Of a DNA stretch of 7,514 bases, positions 1 to 6,677 are shown piece after piece. The notes beneath the pieces were generated by a model. It had not been told where the DNA came from and did not search any database. It saw only the letters and a list, made by a program, of their open reading frames with translations. The translations under genes and the position numbers were made by a program. The DNA is taken from positions 1-7,514 of the forward strand of contig JAFUEG010000168.1 of the NCBI GenBank assembly GCA_017464045.1, in the 5' to 3' direction. The stretch's first letter is position 1. Each line of letters starts with the position of its first letter. The DNA comes from Lachnospiraceae bacterium (GTDB lineage: Bacteria; Bacillota_A; Clostridia; Lachnospirales; Lachnospiraceae).

Positions 1-1
1 G

Positions 2-46
2 AACGGACTTTTTGGAGCTATAGTAGATGAACCCCTTTAAAAGGTT
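2..46 (+). pseudogene. Upstream in-frame piece of the TetR-like gene, ending in a nonsense codon
   Basis: Read in the frame of the following ORF, bases 2-37 give NGLFGAIVDEPL, then TAA at 38-40, then KV and the ATG at 47. The peptide fits the position just after the helix-turn-helix of TetR proteins, where a motif like 'YFKNK-x-LFxAIV' ends the DNA-binding domain. The reading frame therefore seems interrupted by a single in-frame stop rather than a frameshift. The 5' part lies outside the window. A sequencing error or a true nonsense mutation cannot be told apart here. Confidence 0.45.
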
Positions 47-475
47 ATGGATATCATCACTGCTCACTACAGCGAGGAGGCTTCTGAGGATTTTAATACC
101 TACGAACACAAATCCGGTGATCATGATGAACTCGCAGAGCTTCTTGTACCGGCACTTTATGAAAACCGCGATGCGATGCTTCTTTTGCTGGAAAAATCAG
201 CAGGTTCAGACTACGAAGGTATTGTTGATAAAATCATTGATTTTACCGATGAAACTTACTTAAAGCTTGCGCAAAGGTTTGCTTGTGCCGTTCCCGGAAA
301 AAAGGTAAACGATTATATGCTTCACTATTTCAGCCATATGCAGATTAATGCTTTTGTTCATCTGATAACTCATGAACCGGATGAGCAAAAAGCCTTAATG
401 CATATTAAACCGCTTATCGATTTTATGGTTGATGGCTGGATGAAGTATATACTTGAAGATAAAGATATCTCATAG
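47..475 (+). CDS. C-terminal ligand/dimer domain of a TetR/AcrR-like regulator (N-terminus cut off by a stop)
   Basis: The 142-residue frame is all-helical in appearance and resembles the C-terminal ligand-binding and dimerisation half of a TetR/AcrR regulator. The stretch AMLLLLEKSAGSDYEG (about residues 43-58), followed by a helix and a conserved-looking FAHL-type segment (QINAFVHLITHEP, about 98-110), is what clostridial TetR proteins show after their DNA-binding domain. There is no helix-turn-helix in this frame. The same frame continues upstream as 12 sense codons (2-37) before a TAA at 38-40, so this is probably the rear part of a gene that begins outside the window. The ATG at 47 has only a weak AAAAGG upstream, so independent translation would be by re-initiation at best. 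The gene lies just before an ABC exporter on the same strand, the usual place for a local TetR repressor. Family call is moderate; functional status is doubtful. Confidence 0.6.
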   Translation: MDIITAHYSEEASEDFNTYEHKSGDHDELAELLVPALYENRDAMLLLLEKSAGSDYEGIVDKIIDFTDETYLKLAQRFACAVPGKKVNDYMLHYFSHMQINAFVHLITHEPDEQKALMHIKPLIDFMVDGWMKYILEDKDIS

Positions 476-477
476 AT

Positions 478-520
478 AAACTGTTGTTTAAGAAAATTAG
501 TTTTACATATAAACACAGTT
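478..520. repeat. AT-rich imperfect inverted repeat after the regulator
   Basis: AACTGT-T-GTTTA (479-490) pairs with TAAACACAGTT (510-520) with one bulged T, and the interior AAAA/TTTT can extend the stem. It begins a few bases after the regulator stop codon. It lacks a following U-tract on either strand, so a terminator role is weak. It may be a regulatory dyad or simple AT-rich coincidence. Confidence 0.3.
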
Positions 521-540
521 AAATAATTAAAATAATAATA

Positions 541-557
541 AGGCGGTTAAACCGCCT
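541..557. promoter_or_regulatory. Perfect 17-bp GC-rich palindrome (hairpin or operator)
   Basis: AGGCGGTT-A-AACCGCCT is a perfect 8+1+8 palindrome in otherwise AT-rich DNA. On the plus strand it is followed by seven A residues, and on the minus strand by TTATTATTATTTTAATT. As an intrinsic terminator it would therefore only fit leftward transcription, yet no leftward gene is visible here. The odd-length symmetric form also matches the general geometry of TetR-family operators. Both readings are inference. Confidence 0.45.
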
Positions 558-574
558 AAAAAAATAAATATAAA

Positions 575-594
575 GTTAGTTCAAGCTCACTAAC
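575..594. promoter_or_regulatory. Inverted repeat GTTAGT-N8-ACTAAC, candidate TetR operator over the exporter promoter region
   Basis: Perfect 6-base arms separated by 8 bases lie 43 bases before the ATPase start. Spacing and position suit a dimeric repressor acting on the exporter promoter. TTAGT/ACTAA half-sites are in keeping with operators of several Firmicutes TetR-type regulators. Promoter boxes here are weak: TTAGTT at 576-581 and GATATT at 600-605 (18-base spacer) are the best pair I find, and a TATAAA at 614-619 sits too close to the ribosome binding site. The operator role is inference. Confidence 0.35.
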
Positions 595-623
595 CATTTG
601 ATATTAACTAAACTATAAAAAAC

Positions 624-628
624 GGAGG
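624..628 (+). promoter_or_regulatory. Ribosome binding site of the ABC ATPase gene
   Basis: GGAGG lies 9 bases before the ATG at 638. It is a strong Shine-Dalgarno match and fixes the start of the ATPase. Confidence 0.8.
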
Positions 629-637
629 AATATTGAT

Positions 638-1339
638 ATGTATCTCGAAGTAAAAAATGTAAAAAAAAGCTACGGTAAGGACTCCAGCTATATTCAGGTT
701 CTTAAGGGTGTAAGCACTTCGGTTGAACAGGGACAGATGTGCGTAATCCAAGGCACCAGCGGTTCAGGTAAATCAACTTTGCTTAACTGCATCGGTGGAC
801 TTGATACCATGGATTCCGGTTCAGTTACGGTTGACGGTCAGGAAATCTTCGGACTCAAGCCAAATGAGCTTTCGGATTACAGACGTGATAATCTTGGCTT
901 TATATTTCAGTTTTACAACCTTGTTCCTAACCTCACGGTAAGAGAAAATATACAGGTTTGCAGCTTCCTTTCGGAAAATCCGCTTGATATGGATGAGCTT
1001 TTGGAGGTACTTGGACTTACCGAGCACCAAAATAAATTTCCTGCCCAGCTCTCCGGCGGACAGCAGCAAAGGTGCGCTATTGCAAGAGCACTTATCAAAA
1101 ACCCAAAGCTTCTTTTATGCGATGAGCCAACCGGTGCCCTTGATTCCAAAACTTCAAGAGACATACTCATTTTACTTGAGGAAATCAATAAAAAATACGG
1201 AACCACCATGCTTATCGTAACCCACAACAATTCCATCAAAAATATGGTGCACAAGGTAATTATCATCAAAGATGGACTTGTGAAAAAGGATTACGAAAAT
1301 GAAACGAGAGTCCCTGCGGCAGAACTGGAGGATTTATAA
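638..1339 (+). CDS. ABC transporter ATP-binding protein, MacB/LolD/FtsE-type
   Basis: This 233-residue cytoplasmic ATPase powers the FtsX-type permease encoded directly behind it. All nucleotide-binding motifs are intact: Walker A GTSGSGKST (39-47), Q-loop glutamine in FIFQFYNLVPNLT (Q91), signature LSGGQ (138-142), Walker B LLLCDEP with catalytic E163, D-loop GALDS (167-170 region) and H-loop H196 in IVTHN. The 'FQFYNLVPNLTVRENI' stretch and the length are typical of the MacB/LolD/YknY subfamily, which pairs with FtsX-fold permeases and acts by mechanotransmission or export rather than classical import. The stop codon (1337-1339) touches the next ATG with no gap, so translation of the two genes is almost certainly coupled. 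Substrate is not predictable from the sequence; antimicrobial peptide or toxic compound export is a family-based guess. The interrupted TetR-like gene upstream is its likely regulator. Confidence 0.95.
   Translation: MYLEVKNVKKSYGKDSSYIQVLKGVSTSVEQGQMCVIQGTSGSGKSTLLNCIGGLDTMDSGSVTVDGQEIFGLKPNELSDYRRDNLGFIFQFYNLVPNLTVRENIQVCSFLSENPLDMDELLEVLGLTEHQNKFPAQLSGGQQQRCAIARALIKNPKLLLCDEPTGALDSKTSRDILILLEEINKKYGTTMLIVTHNNSIKNMVHKVIIIKDGLVKKDYENETRVPAAELEDL
1327..1331 (+). promoter_or_regulatory. Ribosome binding site of the permease gene inside the ATPase 3' end
   Basis: GGAGG sits within the last codons of the ATPase gene, 8 bases before the permease ATG at 1340. This supports translational coupling and 1:2 or 1:1 co-production of the transporter subunits. 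Confidence 0.75.
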
Positions 1340-4054
1340 ATGAAAAAGGTACTTAGAAAAAGACTGCCCAGAGATTTAAAATCAAATCTCGGCAGATATA
1401 TAGCACTCATACTTTTAATCGTCCTCGGCATCTATCTCGTGGTAGGTATAGTAGGTTCAGCGGAGGTTATATTGCATGGTACCGAAAAATACCGCTCCAT
1501 CAGTAAAACCGAGGATGGTCAGTTTTCAGTATTCCTTCCTCTTACTGACGATGAGCTTGCCTCACTATCTTCTGATGGAACACTTATAGAAGAAATGTTT
1601 TACATAGACATTTCCTTAAACAGTTCCCAGACCTTGAGATTATTTAAGAACCGTAGGAACATCGACCTCATCCAGCTTAAAGAAGGACGTATGGCAAATG
1701 CTGACGGCGAGGCAGTTTTAGAAAGACGATTTGCGGAAGTAAATGATTACTCCCTGGGTGATGTAATTGAAATCGGCGGCGTTAAGCTTACGGTTGTCGG
1801 AATCGGTTCTGTTCCTGATTATGATCAGACCTTGCAAAGCTTTTCAGATACTGCGGTTCAGTCAGAGCAGTTCGGACTTTTATTTGTAACTGACAGCCAG
1901 TATGCCTATATAAGAGACAATTCCGCCCAGATTGCAGAAGAATATGTCTACGCTTACAGACTTGCAAAAGGTACTACCGATGATGAACTAAAGCAAAAAA
2001 TCAAGGATCTTGATTTTGATTATACTAAGGTTGAAAATGTATATTTCAAACAGACTATAGACGATGTGCTTGAAAACAGAAAGATGATTGAAGACGGTCT
2101 TGACGAGTTATATGACGGATCCGTGGAACTTCACGACGGCATGACAGAACTTGATTCTCACAGTCAGGATTTAAGGGATGCTGCCGACACATTATTTGAC
2201 AACTATCTTGATCAGGCTAATGCTGCGATAGGTTCAGCTATGCCGGGTACCGAGCTCACTGAAGAAAACTATGAAAAAACTCTTGATGAGCTTATAGTAC
2301 TCACAGATTCCGCAGATTTAAAGAGCCTTAAAGCATCTTTAGAAAGCCTTTCTGATTTTAAAAACGGAATATATGATTACACCGAAGTAGTCGGTGAAGC
2401 GGCAGACGGTACGGGTCAGCTTTATGACGGCGTTAGCGATGCCATGGAGGATGTGGATGAGCTTTTGGATGAAATATTTGACATAGACATCGACAACCTC
2501 ACCAATTTCATAACTGCAGACGACAACATCCGTATCGAGGGTGCAGCCGGTGATGTTGTTATGGATAAAAACGGCGGACTTATCGCCGGAGTAATTGTCC
2601 TTATACTATTTGCTTATGTTATATCTGTATTTGTTGTCCATCAGATAGAGCGTGAGTCAAGTGTAATCGGCGCCTTGTATGCCTTGGGTGTAAAGAAAAA
2701 GGAGCTTTTGCGCCACTACATCACACTTCCTACAATCATCGCATTTATCGGAGGAGTGATAGGTACCGCAATTGGATTTTCCCCGGTCGGAATCGGCACC
2801 CAAACTGCAGATACCTACAACTATTTCTCGCTCCCTGAATATGATTTGGTATTTCCTGTTTACCTTTTGATATATGCACTCGTTTTACCACCGGTTATAA
2901 GCGCAATCGTAAATGTACTTGTAATCAATAAAAAACTTTCTCAAACCGCACTTTCACTTATCAAAAATGAGCAAAAGGCGGGAAGCTACAAGCAGGTAAA
3001 CATAAAGGGCAAGAGCTTTCCACACATTTTCAGAACAAGACAGATGCTTCGTGAGGCACGCTCTGCAGCGACGGTTGTACTCGGTATGCTCATATCACTT
3101 TTAGTAGTTGTACTCGGTCTTGACTGCTATGTCATGTGTATAAGCGTCAAGCGTGACAATATAAATGAAACCAGATACGAATATATGTATTATTATAAAT
3201 ATCCGGGCAAGGAAGTACCCAAAGGAGGAGAGGCAGCTTACATAGAAACCTTAAGCACCGACTGCATGGGCTACACCCTTGATGTCACTGTAATCGGTAT
3301 CGACGAGGATAACCCGTTTTTTGATGCCAAGCCTAAAAAGGGTAAAAATAAAGCGGTTATCAATAACTCACTCTATGAACGATACGGCTACAAAGAGGGC
3401 GATAAGGTTATATTTACCGACCTTACAGCAGACATGGACTATGCCTTTACTGTAACAGACGTGGTGGATTACTCTCCGGGCTTTACGATATTTATGGATA
3501 TTGACAGTATGAGAGAATTGTTTGGGCAAGATGAGGATTACTTCAACGTGGTTTATTCGGACAAGGAGCTTGATATCGAAAAGGGCCGCCTTTACTCGAT
3601 AACCTCAAAGTCTGACATCGAAAAAAGCGCAGGCGTATTTATTGACCAGATGCAAAGTCTTATATGGACTCTGATTATTGCAGGAAGCGTTATCTTCTGC
3701 GTGGTTATGTTCCTTATGATGAATGTGATGATTGACCGTTCCTCATACGGCATCTCTCTCATCAAAATATTTGGCTACAGACCTAAAGAAATCCGCCAGC
3801 TTTACCTAAACGGAAACTTTGCAATAATTGCTGTAGGCGGACTTGTCTGCATCCCGGCAGCCAAGCTTATCATGAACAAGGTCTACCCTATGTTTGTGCC
3901 AAATGTAGCCTGCACCATGAAGCTTGGTTACCCATGGTACATCTACCTGATTATCTACGTAGGCATAATCGTGTTCTACCTAATTGTGAACAGACTGCTC
4001 ACCGGCAAGATAAACAAAATCACACCTGCCGCAGTACTAAAGAACAGAGAATAA
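1340..4054 (+). CDS. FtsX-type ABC transporter permease, 8 TM, with a large coiled-coil extracellular domain
   Basis: The 904-residue membrane protein is the partner of the ATPase immediately upstream. Hydrophobic segments lie near residues 20-40, 413-434, 461-480, 504-529, 577-600, 773-796, 826-846 and 866-888. This is the duplicated FtsX plan of one TM, an extracellular domain and three TMs, twice. The coupling helices facing the ATPase are visible as VIGALYALGVKKKELLRHY (442-460) and GISLIKIFGYRPKEI (804-818). Extracellular domain 1 (about 41-412) has a MacB-like beta-rich front part, then a leucine heptad series at I250, L257, L264, L271, L278 and L285 with repeated LxDG units (LYDG, LHDG). 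This resembles the xxxLxxG heptads of YhgE/Pip-like proteins. A shorter, similar segment (LYDGV, 361-365 on) follows. Extracellular domain 2 (about 601-772) is beta-rich. Substrate unknown; export or envelope work is the family expectation. It ends close to a large palindrome. Confidence 0.93.
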   Translation: MKKVLRKRLPRDLKSNLGRYIALILLIVLGIYLVVGIVGSAEVILHGTEKYRSISKTEDGQFSVFLPLTDDELASLSSDGTLIEEMFYIDISLNSSQTLRLFKNRRNIDLIQLKEGRMANADGEAVLERRFAEVNDYSLGDVIEIGGVKLTVVGIGSVPDYDQTLQSFSDTAVQSEQFGLLFVTDSQYAYIRDNSAQIAEEYVYAYRLAKGTTDDELKQKIKDLDFDYTKVENVYFKQTIDDVLENRKMIEDGLDELYDGSVELHDGMTELDSHSQDLRDAADTLFDNYLDQANAAIGSAMPGTELTEENYEKTLDELIVLTDSADLKSLKASLESLSDFKNGIYDYTEVVGEAADGTGQLYDGVSDAMEDVDELLDEIFDIDIDNLTNFITADDNIRIEGAAGDVVMDKNGGLIAGVIVLILFAYVISVFVVHQIERESSVIGALYALGVKKKELLRHYITLPTIIAFIGGVIGTAIGFSPVGIGTQTADTYNYFSLPEYDLVFPVYLLIYALVLPPVISAIVNVLVINKKLSQTALSLIKNEQKAGSYKQVNIKGKSFPHIFRTRQMLREARSAATVVLGMLISLLVVVLGLDCYVMCISVKRDNINETRYEYMYYYKYPGKEVPKGGEAAYIETLSTDCMGYTLDVTVIGIDEDNPFFDAKPKKGKNKAVINNSLYERYGYKEGDKVIFTDLTADMDYAFTVTDVVDYSPGFTIFMDIDSMRELFGQDEDYFNVVYSDKELDIEKGRLYSITSKSDIEKSAGVFIDQMQSLIWTLIIAGSVIFCVVMFLMMNVMIDRSSYGISLIKIFGYRPKEIRQLYLNGNFAIIAVGGLVCIPAAKLIMNKVYPMFVPNVACTMKLGYPWYIYLIIYVGIIVFYLIVNRLLTGKINKITPAAVLKNRE

Positions 4055-4069
4055 TTTGTGACTGTTTTA

Positions 4070-4196
4070 GTTGGTTATATAGAATGGTATAAAAGATAAG
4101 AGGCATTGAACAGGTACTCACAAAGCTCGCTTTCGCTCACGCTTTGCTTAGCACCTGTTCAATGCCTCTTATCATTTACACCCCTATATAACCAAC
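4070..4196. repeat. Large, nearly complete palindrome (about 127 bases) between convergent genes
   Basis: Outer arms GTTGGTTATATAG (4070-4082) and CTATATAACCAAC (4184-4196) are perfectly complementary over 13 bases. A 21-base perfect pair follows inside (4095-4115 with 4153-4173), beginning GATAAGAGGC and ending GCCTCTTATC. The links 4083-4094 and 4174-4183 still pair mostly (GGTATAAA against TTTACACC with a G-U type mismatch). The tip closes with CAAAGC (4121-4126) and GCTTTG (4141-4146) around a loop carrying CGCTTTCGCT. No U-tract directly follows either arm, so a classical terminator is not obvious. No flanking target duplication is evident. It most resembles a non-coding palindromic dispersed repeat or MITE-like element that has settled between convergent genes, where it may also stop transcription from both sides. 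Confidence 0.7.
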
Positions 4197-4212
4197 ACAT
4201 GCTGCGCATGTG
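4196..4212. repeat. Short hairpin abutting the large palindrome
   Basis: CACATGC (4196-4202) and GCATGTG (4206-4212) form a perfect 7-bp stem with a TGC loop. It starts exactly where the large palindrome ends, sharing one base, which suggests it belongs to the same element. A run of six T lies about 20 bases further on (4233-4238), too distant to make this a standard terminator for the permease. Confidence 0.5.
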
Positions 4213-4293
4213 ACAAAATGCGGTACTTATCCTTTTTTATTATAAACATCTTCTTATCATAAGATTATTACACGTGGCATGAGTCTTACCACA

Positions 4294-5682
4294 TTATTCA
4301 CCCTGCCGTCTGTCAATTCCCTTATTCTGATAATATTCTCGTTTTTCCTTATACATCCTCTCATCCGCAGTCTTTATCAATGTATTAATTTCAGCATCCG
4401 GAAACTCTCGATTTGAAGCATAGCCTATAGAAAGAGTCAGGCTCTTTACACTATTTCCCTTCCAATTATCCGTAAGGGTATGTATTTTTTCAATAAGCTT
4501 ATCAAAAGTATTTTCATCCGCATAAACGAATGCAGCAAACTCATCACCGCCGATACGGTAAACGTCACCATTATCGCCAAAACAATCCTGCAAACAATCA
4601 GCGGCTCCGCATATTAATTCATCTCCTGAAAGATGTCCAAGTGTGTCGTTAGTATTTTTCAAGCTGTTAACATCCGCTGTAACATAAAAGAAATTATCAT
4701 CCTTCATTTTATCAGGCAGTGTCAATAATGCCTCTTCATATGCTCTCCTGTTAAGGCATCCGGTCAACCCGTCCGTTGTGGATAAGCGTAACAGCATTGC
4801 ATTGCTTTCATGAAGTCTAAACATAATACTGGCAAATACACCCACAAAGGCAGAGATAATCACGATAACCAAAATTGAAACAATAATCCTCCATATCGGT
4901 ATCCACCCATTAGTTGGTGCCACCGTCATCTCCCATGTCAGATTTCTCACCTTAAACCTGACTTTTACAGCATCATCTTTAGGTTCTCCGATTTTATACA
5001 TATCATGAACACTACCATCGTTATCTTTATAGGACAGTGCAAAATCAACACCAATTTCATTAAGACCGTCAAGGTTTAACACTTCTATCAGATTTTCAAA
5101 ATCTATCGTAACCGTAACAAGTCCCCAAAGTGTCTGGTTATCACCGTCATTAAGGACTACCGGTGCTCTGCCGCCCATTCCAATTCCACCCTGTATCAGT
5201 TCAAAAGGATTTGTGAGAATTGTTTCACCCTGCTCATACGCTTCCTTTGCCTCGATATTGCCGGGATGACTCAAATCCAAAAAATCAAAGCCAATAAGCG
5301 TCTCATTTCCTTCAAGCGGGTATACATCCGATACAACACCGTTAGGTGCTATCGCAAAGTTTTTCAGCGAAACCCCCGTCTCCTCCTTCACGGTGTTATA
5401 CATGTCCTCGGCAGCATTTTTAAAAAAGGATGTATCGCCGTTATGATCCTTTATCATTGCCTTTAACGTGTTGGTTCGTGCCATCACGCAGTCAACTGTG
5501 GTAACGATATGCTCAGCTTCATTTTTAGCAATATAATTGTATCTGGTTTTTTCTGATTTAATGTCACGATGCAGCATTAGCAGATACATCGACGTAAGAA
5601 TAATAAAACATATAAGCGAAGAAAGAAATACAACCAGTCTTCGCGTATGTAAATGTGTCTTCTTTTTACTTAATGATTTCAT
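4294..5682 (-). CDS. Membrane-bound CHASE-GGDEF diguanylate cyclase
   Basis: The 462-residue protein is predicted to make cyclic di-GMP from two GTP in response to an extracellular signal. A basic N-terminus and TM helix (about 15-37) lead to an extracellular region of about 225 residues with CHASE-domain hallmarks: IAPNGVVSDVYPLEGNETLIG (111-131), a TNPFELIQGGIGMGGRAPV segment (157-175) and LWGLVTVTIDFENL (185-198). A second TM (about 262-288) connects to the GGDEF domain (about 297-455). Active-site features are intact: DGLTGCLNRR (304-313), metal-ligand D337 in TADVN, NDTLGHLSGD (345-354) and GGDEF itself (378-382), with ADERMYKEK (440-448) near the end. The RxxD inhibitory site expected six to nine residues before GGDEF is absent (GDNG at 369-372), so product inhibition by that route is unlikely. 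GGAG lies five bases before the start. The gene is convergent to the exporter operon. Confidence 0.93.
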   Translation of the reverse strand: MKSLSKKKTHLHTRRLVVFLSSLICFIILTSMYLLMLHRDIKSEKTRYNYIAKNEAEHIVTTVDCVMARTNTLKAMIKDHNGDTSFFKNAAEDMYNTVKEETGVSLKNFAIAPNGVVSDVYPLEGNETLIGFDFLDLSHPGNIEAKEAYEQGETILTNPFELIQGGIGMGGRAPVVLNDGDNQTLWGLVTVTIDFENLIEVLNLDGLNEIGVDFALSYKDNDGSVHDMYKIGEPKDDAVKVRFKVRNLTWEMTVAPTNGWIPIWRIIVSILVIVIISAFVGVFASIMFRLHESNAMLLRLSTTDGLTGCLNRRAYEEALLTLPDKMKDDNFFYVTADVNSLKNTNDTLGHLSGDELICGAADCLQDCFGDNGDVYRIGGDEFAAFVYADENTFDKLIEKIHTLTDNWKGNSVKSLTLSIGYASNREFPDAEINTLIKTADERMYKEKREYYQNKGIDRRQGE

Positions 5683-5719
5683 AATAACTCCATATAATAT
5701 TATATCTGTTTTTTAAGCT

Positions 5720-5725
5720 ATTATA
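5720..5725 (-). promoter_or_regulatory. Candidate -10 box of the diguanylate cyclase gene
   Basis: A perfect TATAAT reads leftward here, 37 bases before the start codon. The best -35 is only TTACGG at 5745-5750 with a long 19-base spacer. A second TATAAT (5699-5704) is too near the start codon to keep the ribosome binding site. A small dyad ACGGA-T-TCCGT (5738-5748 region) overlaps the -35 area and might bind a regulator. Weak support. Confidence 0.3.
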
Positions 5726-5770
5726 TCTTACACTGCAACGGATTCCGTAAACAATAAGATGATAACTTAA

Positions 5771-5843
5771 ATGAAAAAATAAAATTGAGTTAATATTACC
5801 ATATATTAGTTTATTATTCAAATATTATGGTTTATTTTTTCAT
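5771..5843. repeat. Nested AT-rich inverted repeat in the 275-base spacer
   Basis: ATGAAAAAATAAA (5771-5783) is perfectly complementary to TTTATTTTTTCAT (5831-5843), and inside it ACCATA (5798-5803) pairs with TATGGT (5826-5831). The spacer 5683-5957 otherwise shows no gene. A further 7-base dyad, GGTAACA (5867-5873) with TGTTACC (5895-5901), lies closer to the 3' end of the next gene. These could end transcription from the gene at 5958-6653 or bind regulators, but low complexity makes chance pairing possible. Confidence 0.3.
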
Positions 5844-5957
5844 AAAATCATTCTTCTCATCATAATGGTAACATTTCACATATATTTAGTTTTTTGTTAC
5901 CGGTTATAGTCGAAAATCCGATATTTTTGCATCAAATATGGTACATTAAATTCAAAA

Positions 5958-6653
5958 TTATAAAAACTGTACTTCAACCTTATCATTAAGAATAAATCCT
6001 GCCGGTTTAGCTCCATCGCCTTTGCAAATCAGTTTTGATCCATTCCATCTTACAAATTCAATATCATCTATATCCGGATATTCTTCTCTACATCTCGTAT
6101 ATATGTCCATCCATTCTTTTGATTCTACGATATGCATAGGATCAGTAAAATCAAGAACTATAACATTATTGGGGCTTGCCCAAAAACAGCCATCAACTGC
6201 CAACATATTGTTTTCCGAGTTGTAAAAACAATTGCACCAAAGGAATGTTTCTTCAAATTCTTCAGGATACTTACCATATGATTCAGCAGGAATATAATGC
6301 ACACTTGTTAAATCTGACAATTTCAGAACACTGTATCCATAAAGATCTTCATCAAATATAAAGTATTGCTGTCCGTCAGCGTGATTGACGATTACAGCCA
6401 TTCGTGAATGGCCATCCGTATTCTTCCATTCAAAAACCATTTCTTCATTTTTGAATAGTCTGCAGACCTCTCCATCGACAGGAGCATGTCCGGGAAGACA
6501 GTTTTCCTCGTCTGCATAGTAGTAATATTTTACGTAATATCCACCATCTAAATCCTTAACCCTGTCTGGCTCATCAAACATTATTTTTGAAAAGATCTGT
6601 TTATCAAGATTCTTTATTTTTTTATAATATTTGTCTGTTCCATAATAATTCAT
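5958..6653 (-). CDS. Hypothetical cytoplasmic protein, 231 aa, beta-blade-like
   Basis: I do not recognise a named family. There is no signal peptide or membrane segment, so a cytoplasmic site is likely. The protein is acidic and rich in aromatic residues (GGYYVKYYYYADEE at 37-50, CFWASPNN at 156-163). The middle looks like repeated beta hairpins: QQYFIFDEDLYGYSVLKL (95-112), then a WCNCFYNSENNMLAVDGCFW stretch (139-158) and NNVIVLDFTDP (162-172), reminiscent of blades of a small beta-propeller. Such stand-alone small proteins in Lachnospiraceae are sometimes immunity or stress proteins, but nothing here shows that. AAGGTG about seven bases before the ATG serves as a modest ribosome binding site. 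It follows the lipoprotein gene by only 24 bases, so the two are probably one transcript, and a 275-base spacer separates it from the diguanylate cyclase gene. Confidence 0.75.
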   Translation of the reverse strand: MNYYGTDKYYKKIKNLDKQIFSKIMFDEPDRVKDLDGGYYVKYYYYADEENCLPGHAPVDGEVCRLFKNEEMVFEWKNTDGHSRMAVIVNHADGQQYFIFDEDLYGYSVLKLSDLTSVHYIPAESYGKYPEEFEETFLWCNCFYNSENNMLAVDGCFWASPNNVIVLDFTDPMHIVESKEWMDIYTRCREEYPDIDDIEFVRWNGSKLICKGDGAKPAGFILNDKVEVQFL

Positions 6654-6677
6654 ATTTTACACCTTGAATTTAATAGA

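Noticed and set aside
27..263. Overlapping 78-residue plus-strand frame starting at ATG 27
   Set aside because: It lies in another frame over the TetR-like sequence, is rich in odd composition, and has no suitable ribosome binding site. The frame of 47-475 has clear family character.
821..1269. Minus-strand and shifted plus-strand frames inside the ABC ATPase gene
   Set aside because: The ATPase frame carries every nucleotide-binding motif; the others show no domain character and no ribosome binding sites.
4070..4212. Large palindrome as a CRISPR repeat or riboswitch
   Set aside because: There is a single dyad with no regularly spaced repeats, and it lies downstream of both flanking genes rather than in a leader.
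4252..4264. Palindrome TCTTAT-C-ATAAGA as terminator of the diguanylate cyclase gene
   Set aside because: The stem is short and AT-rich and no U-tract follows leftward, so a terminator call is not supported.
5266..5466. Plus-strand 66-residue frame inside the diguanylate cyclase gene
   Set aside because: It is antisense to the well-supported CHASE domain and has no recognisable features.
6022..6361. Two plus-strand frames opposite the 231-residue gene
   Set aside because: They are antisense, with no ribosome binding site. The minus-strand frame is longer, has a start signal and fits an operon.
6397..6412. Perfect inverted repeat GCCATTC-GT-GAATGGC
   Set aside because: It lies inside a coding region, with no U-tract and no regulatory context, so chance or codon content is the simpler explanation.
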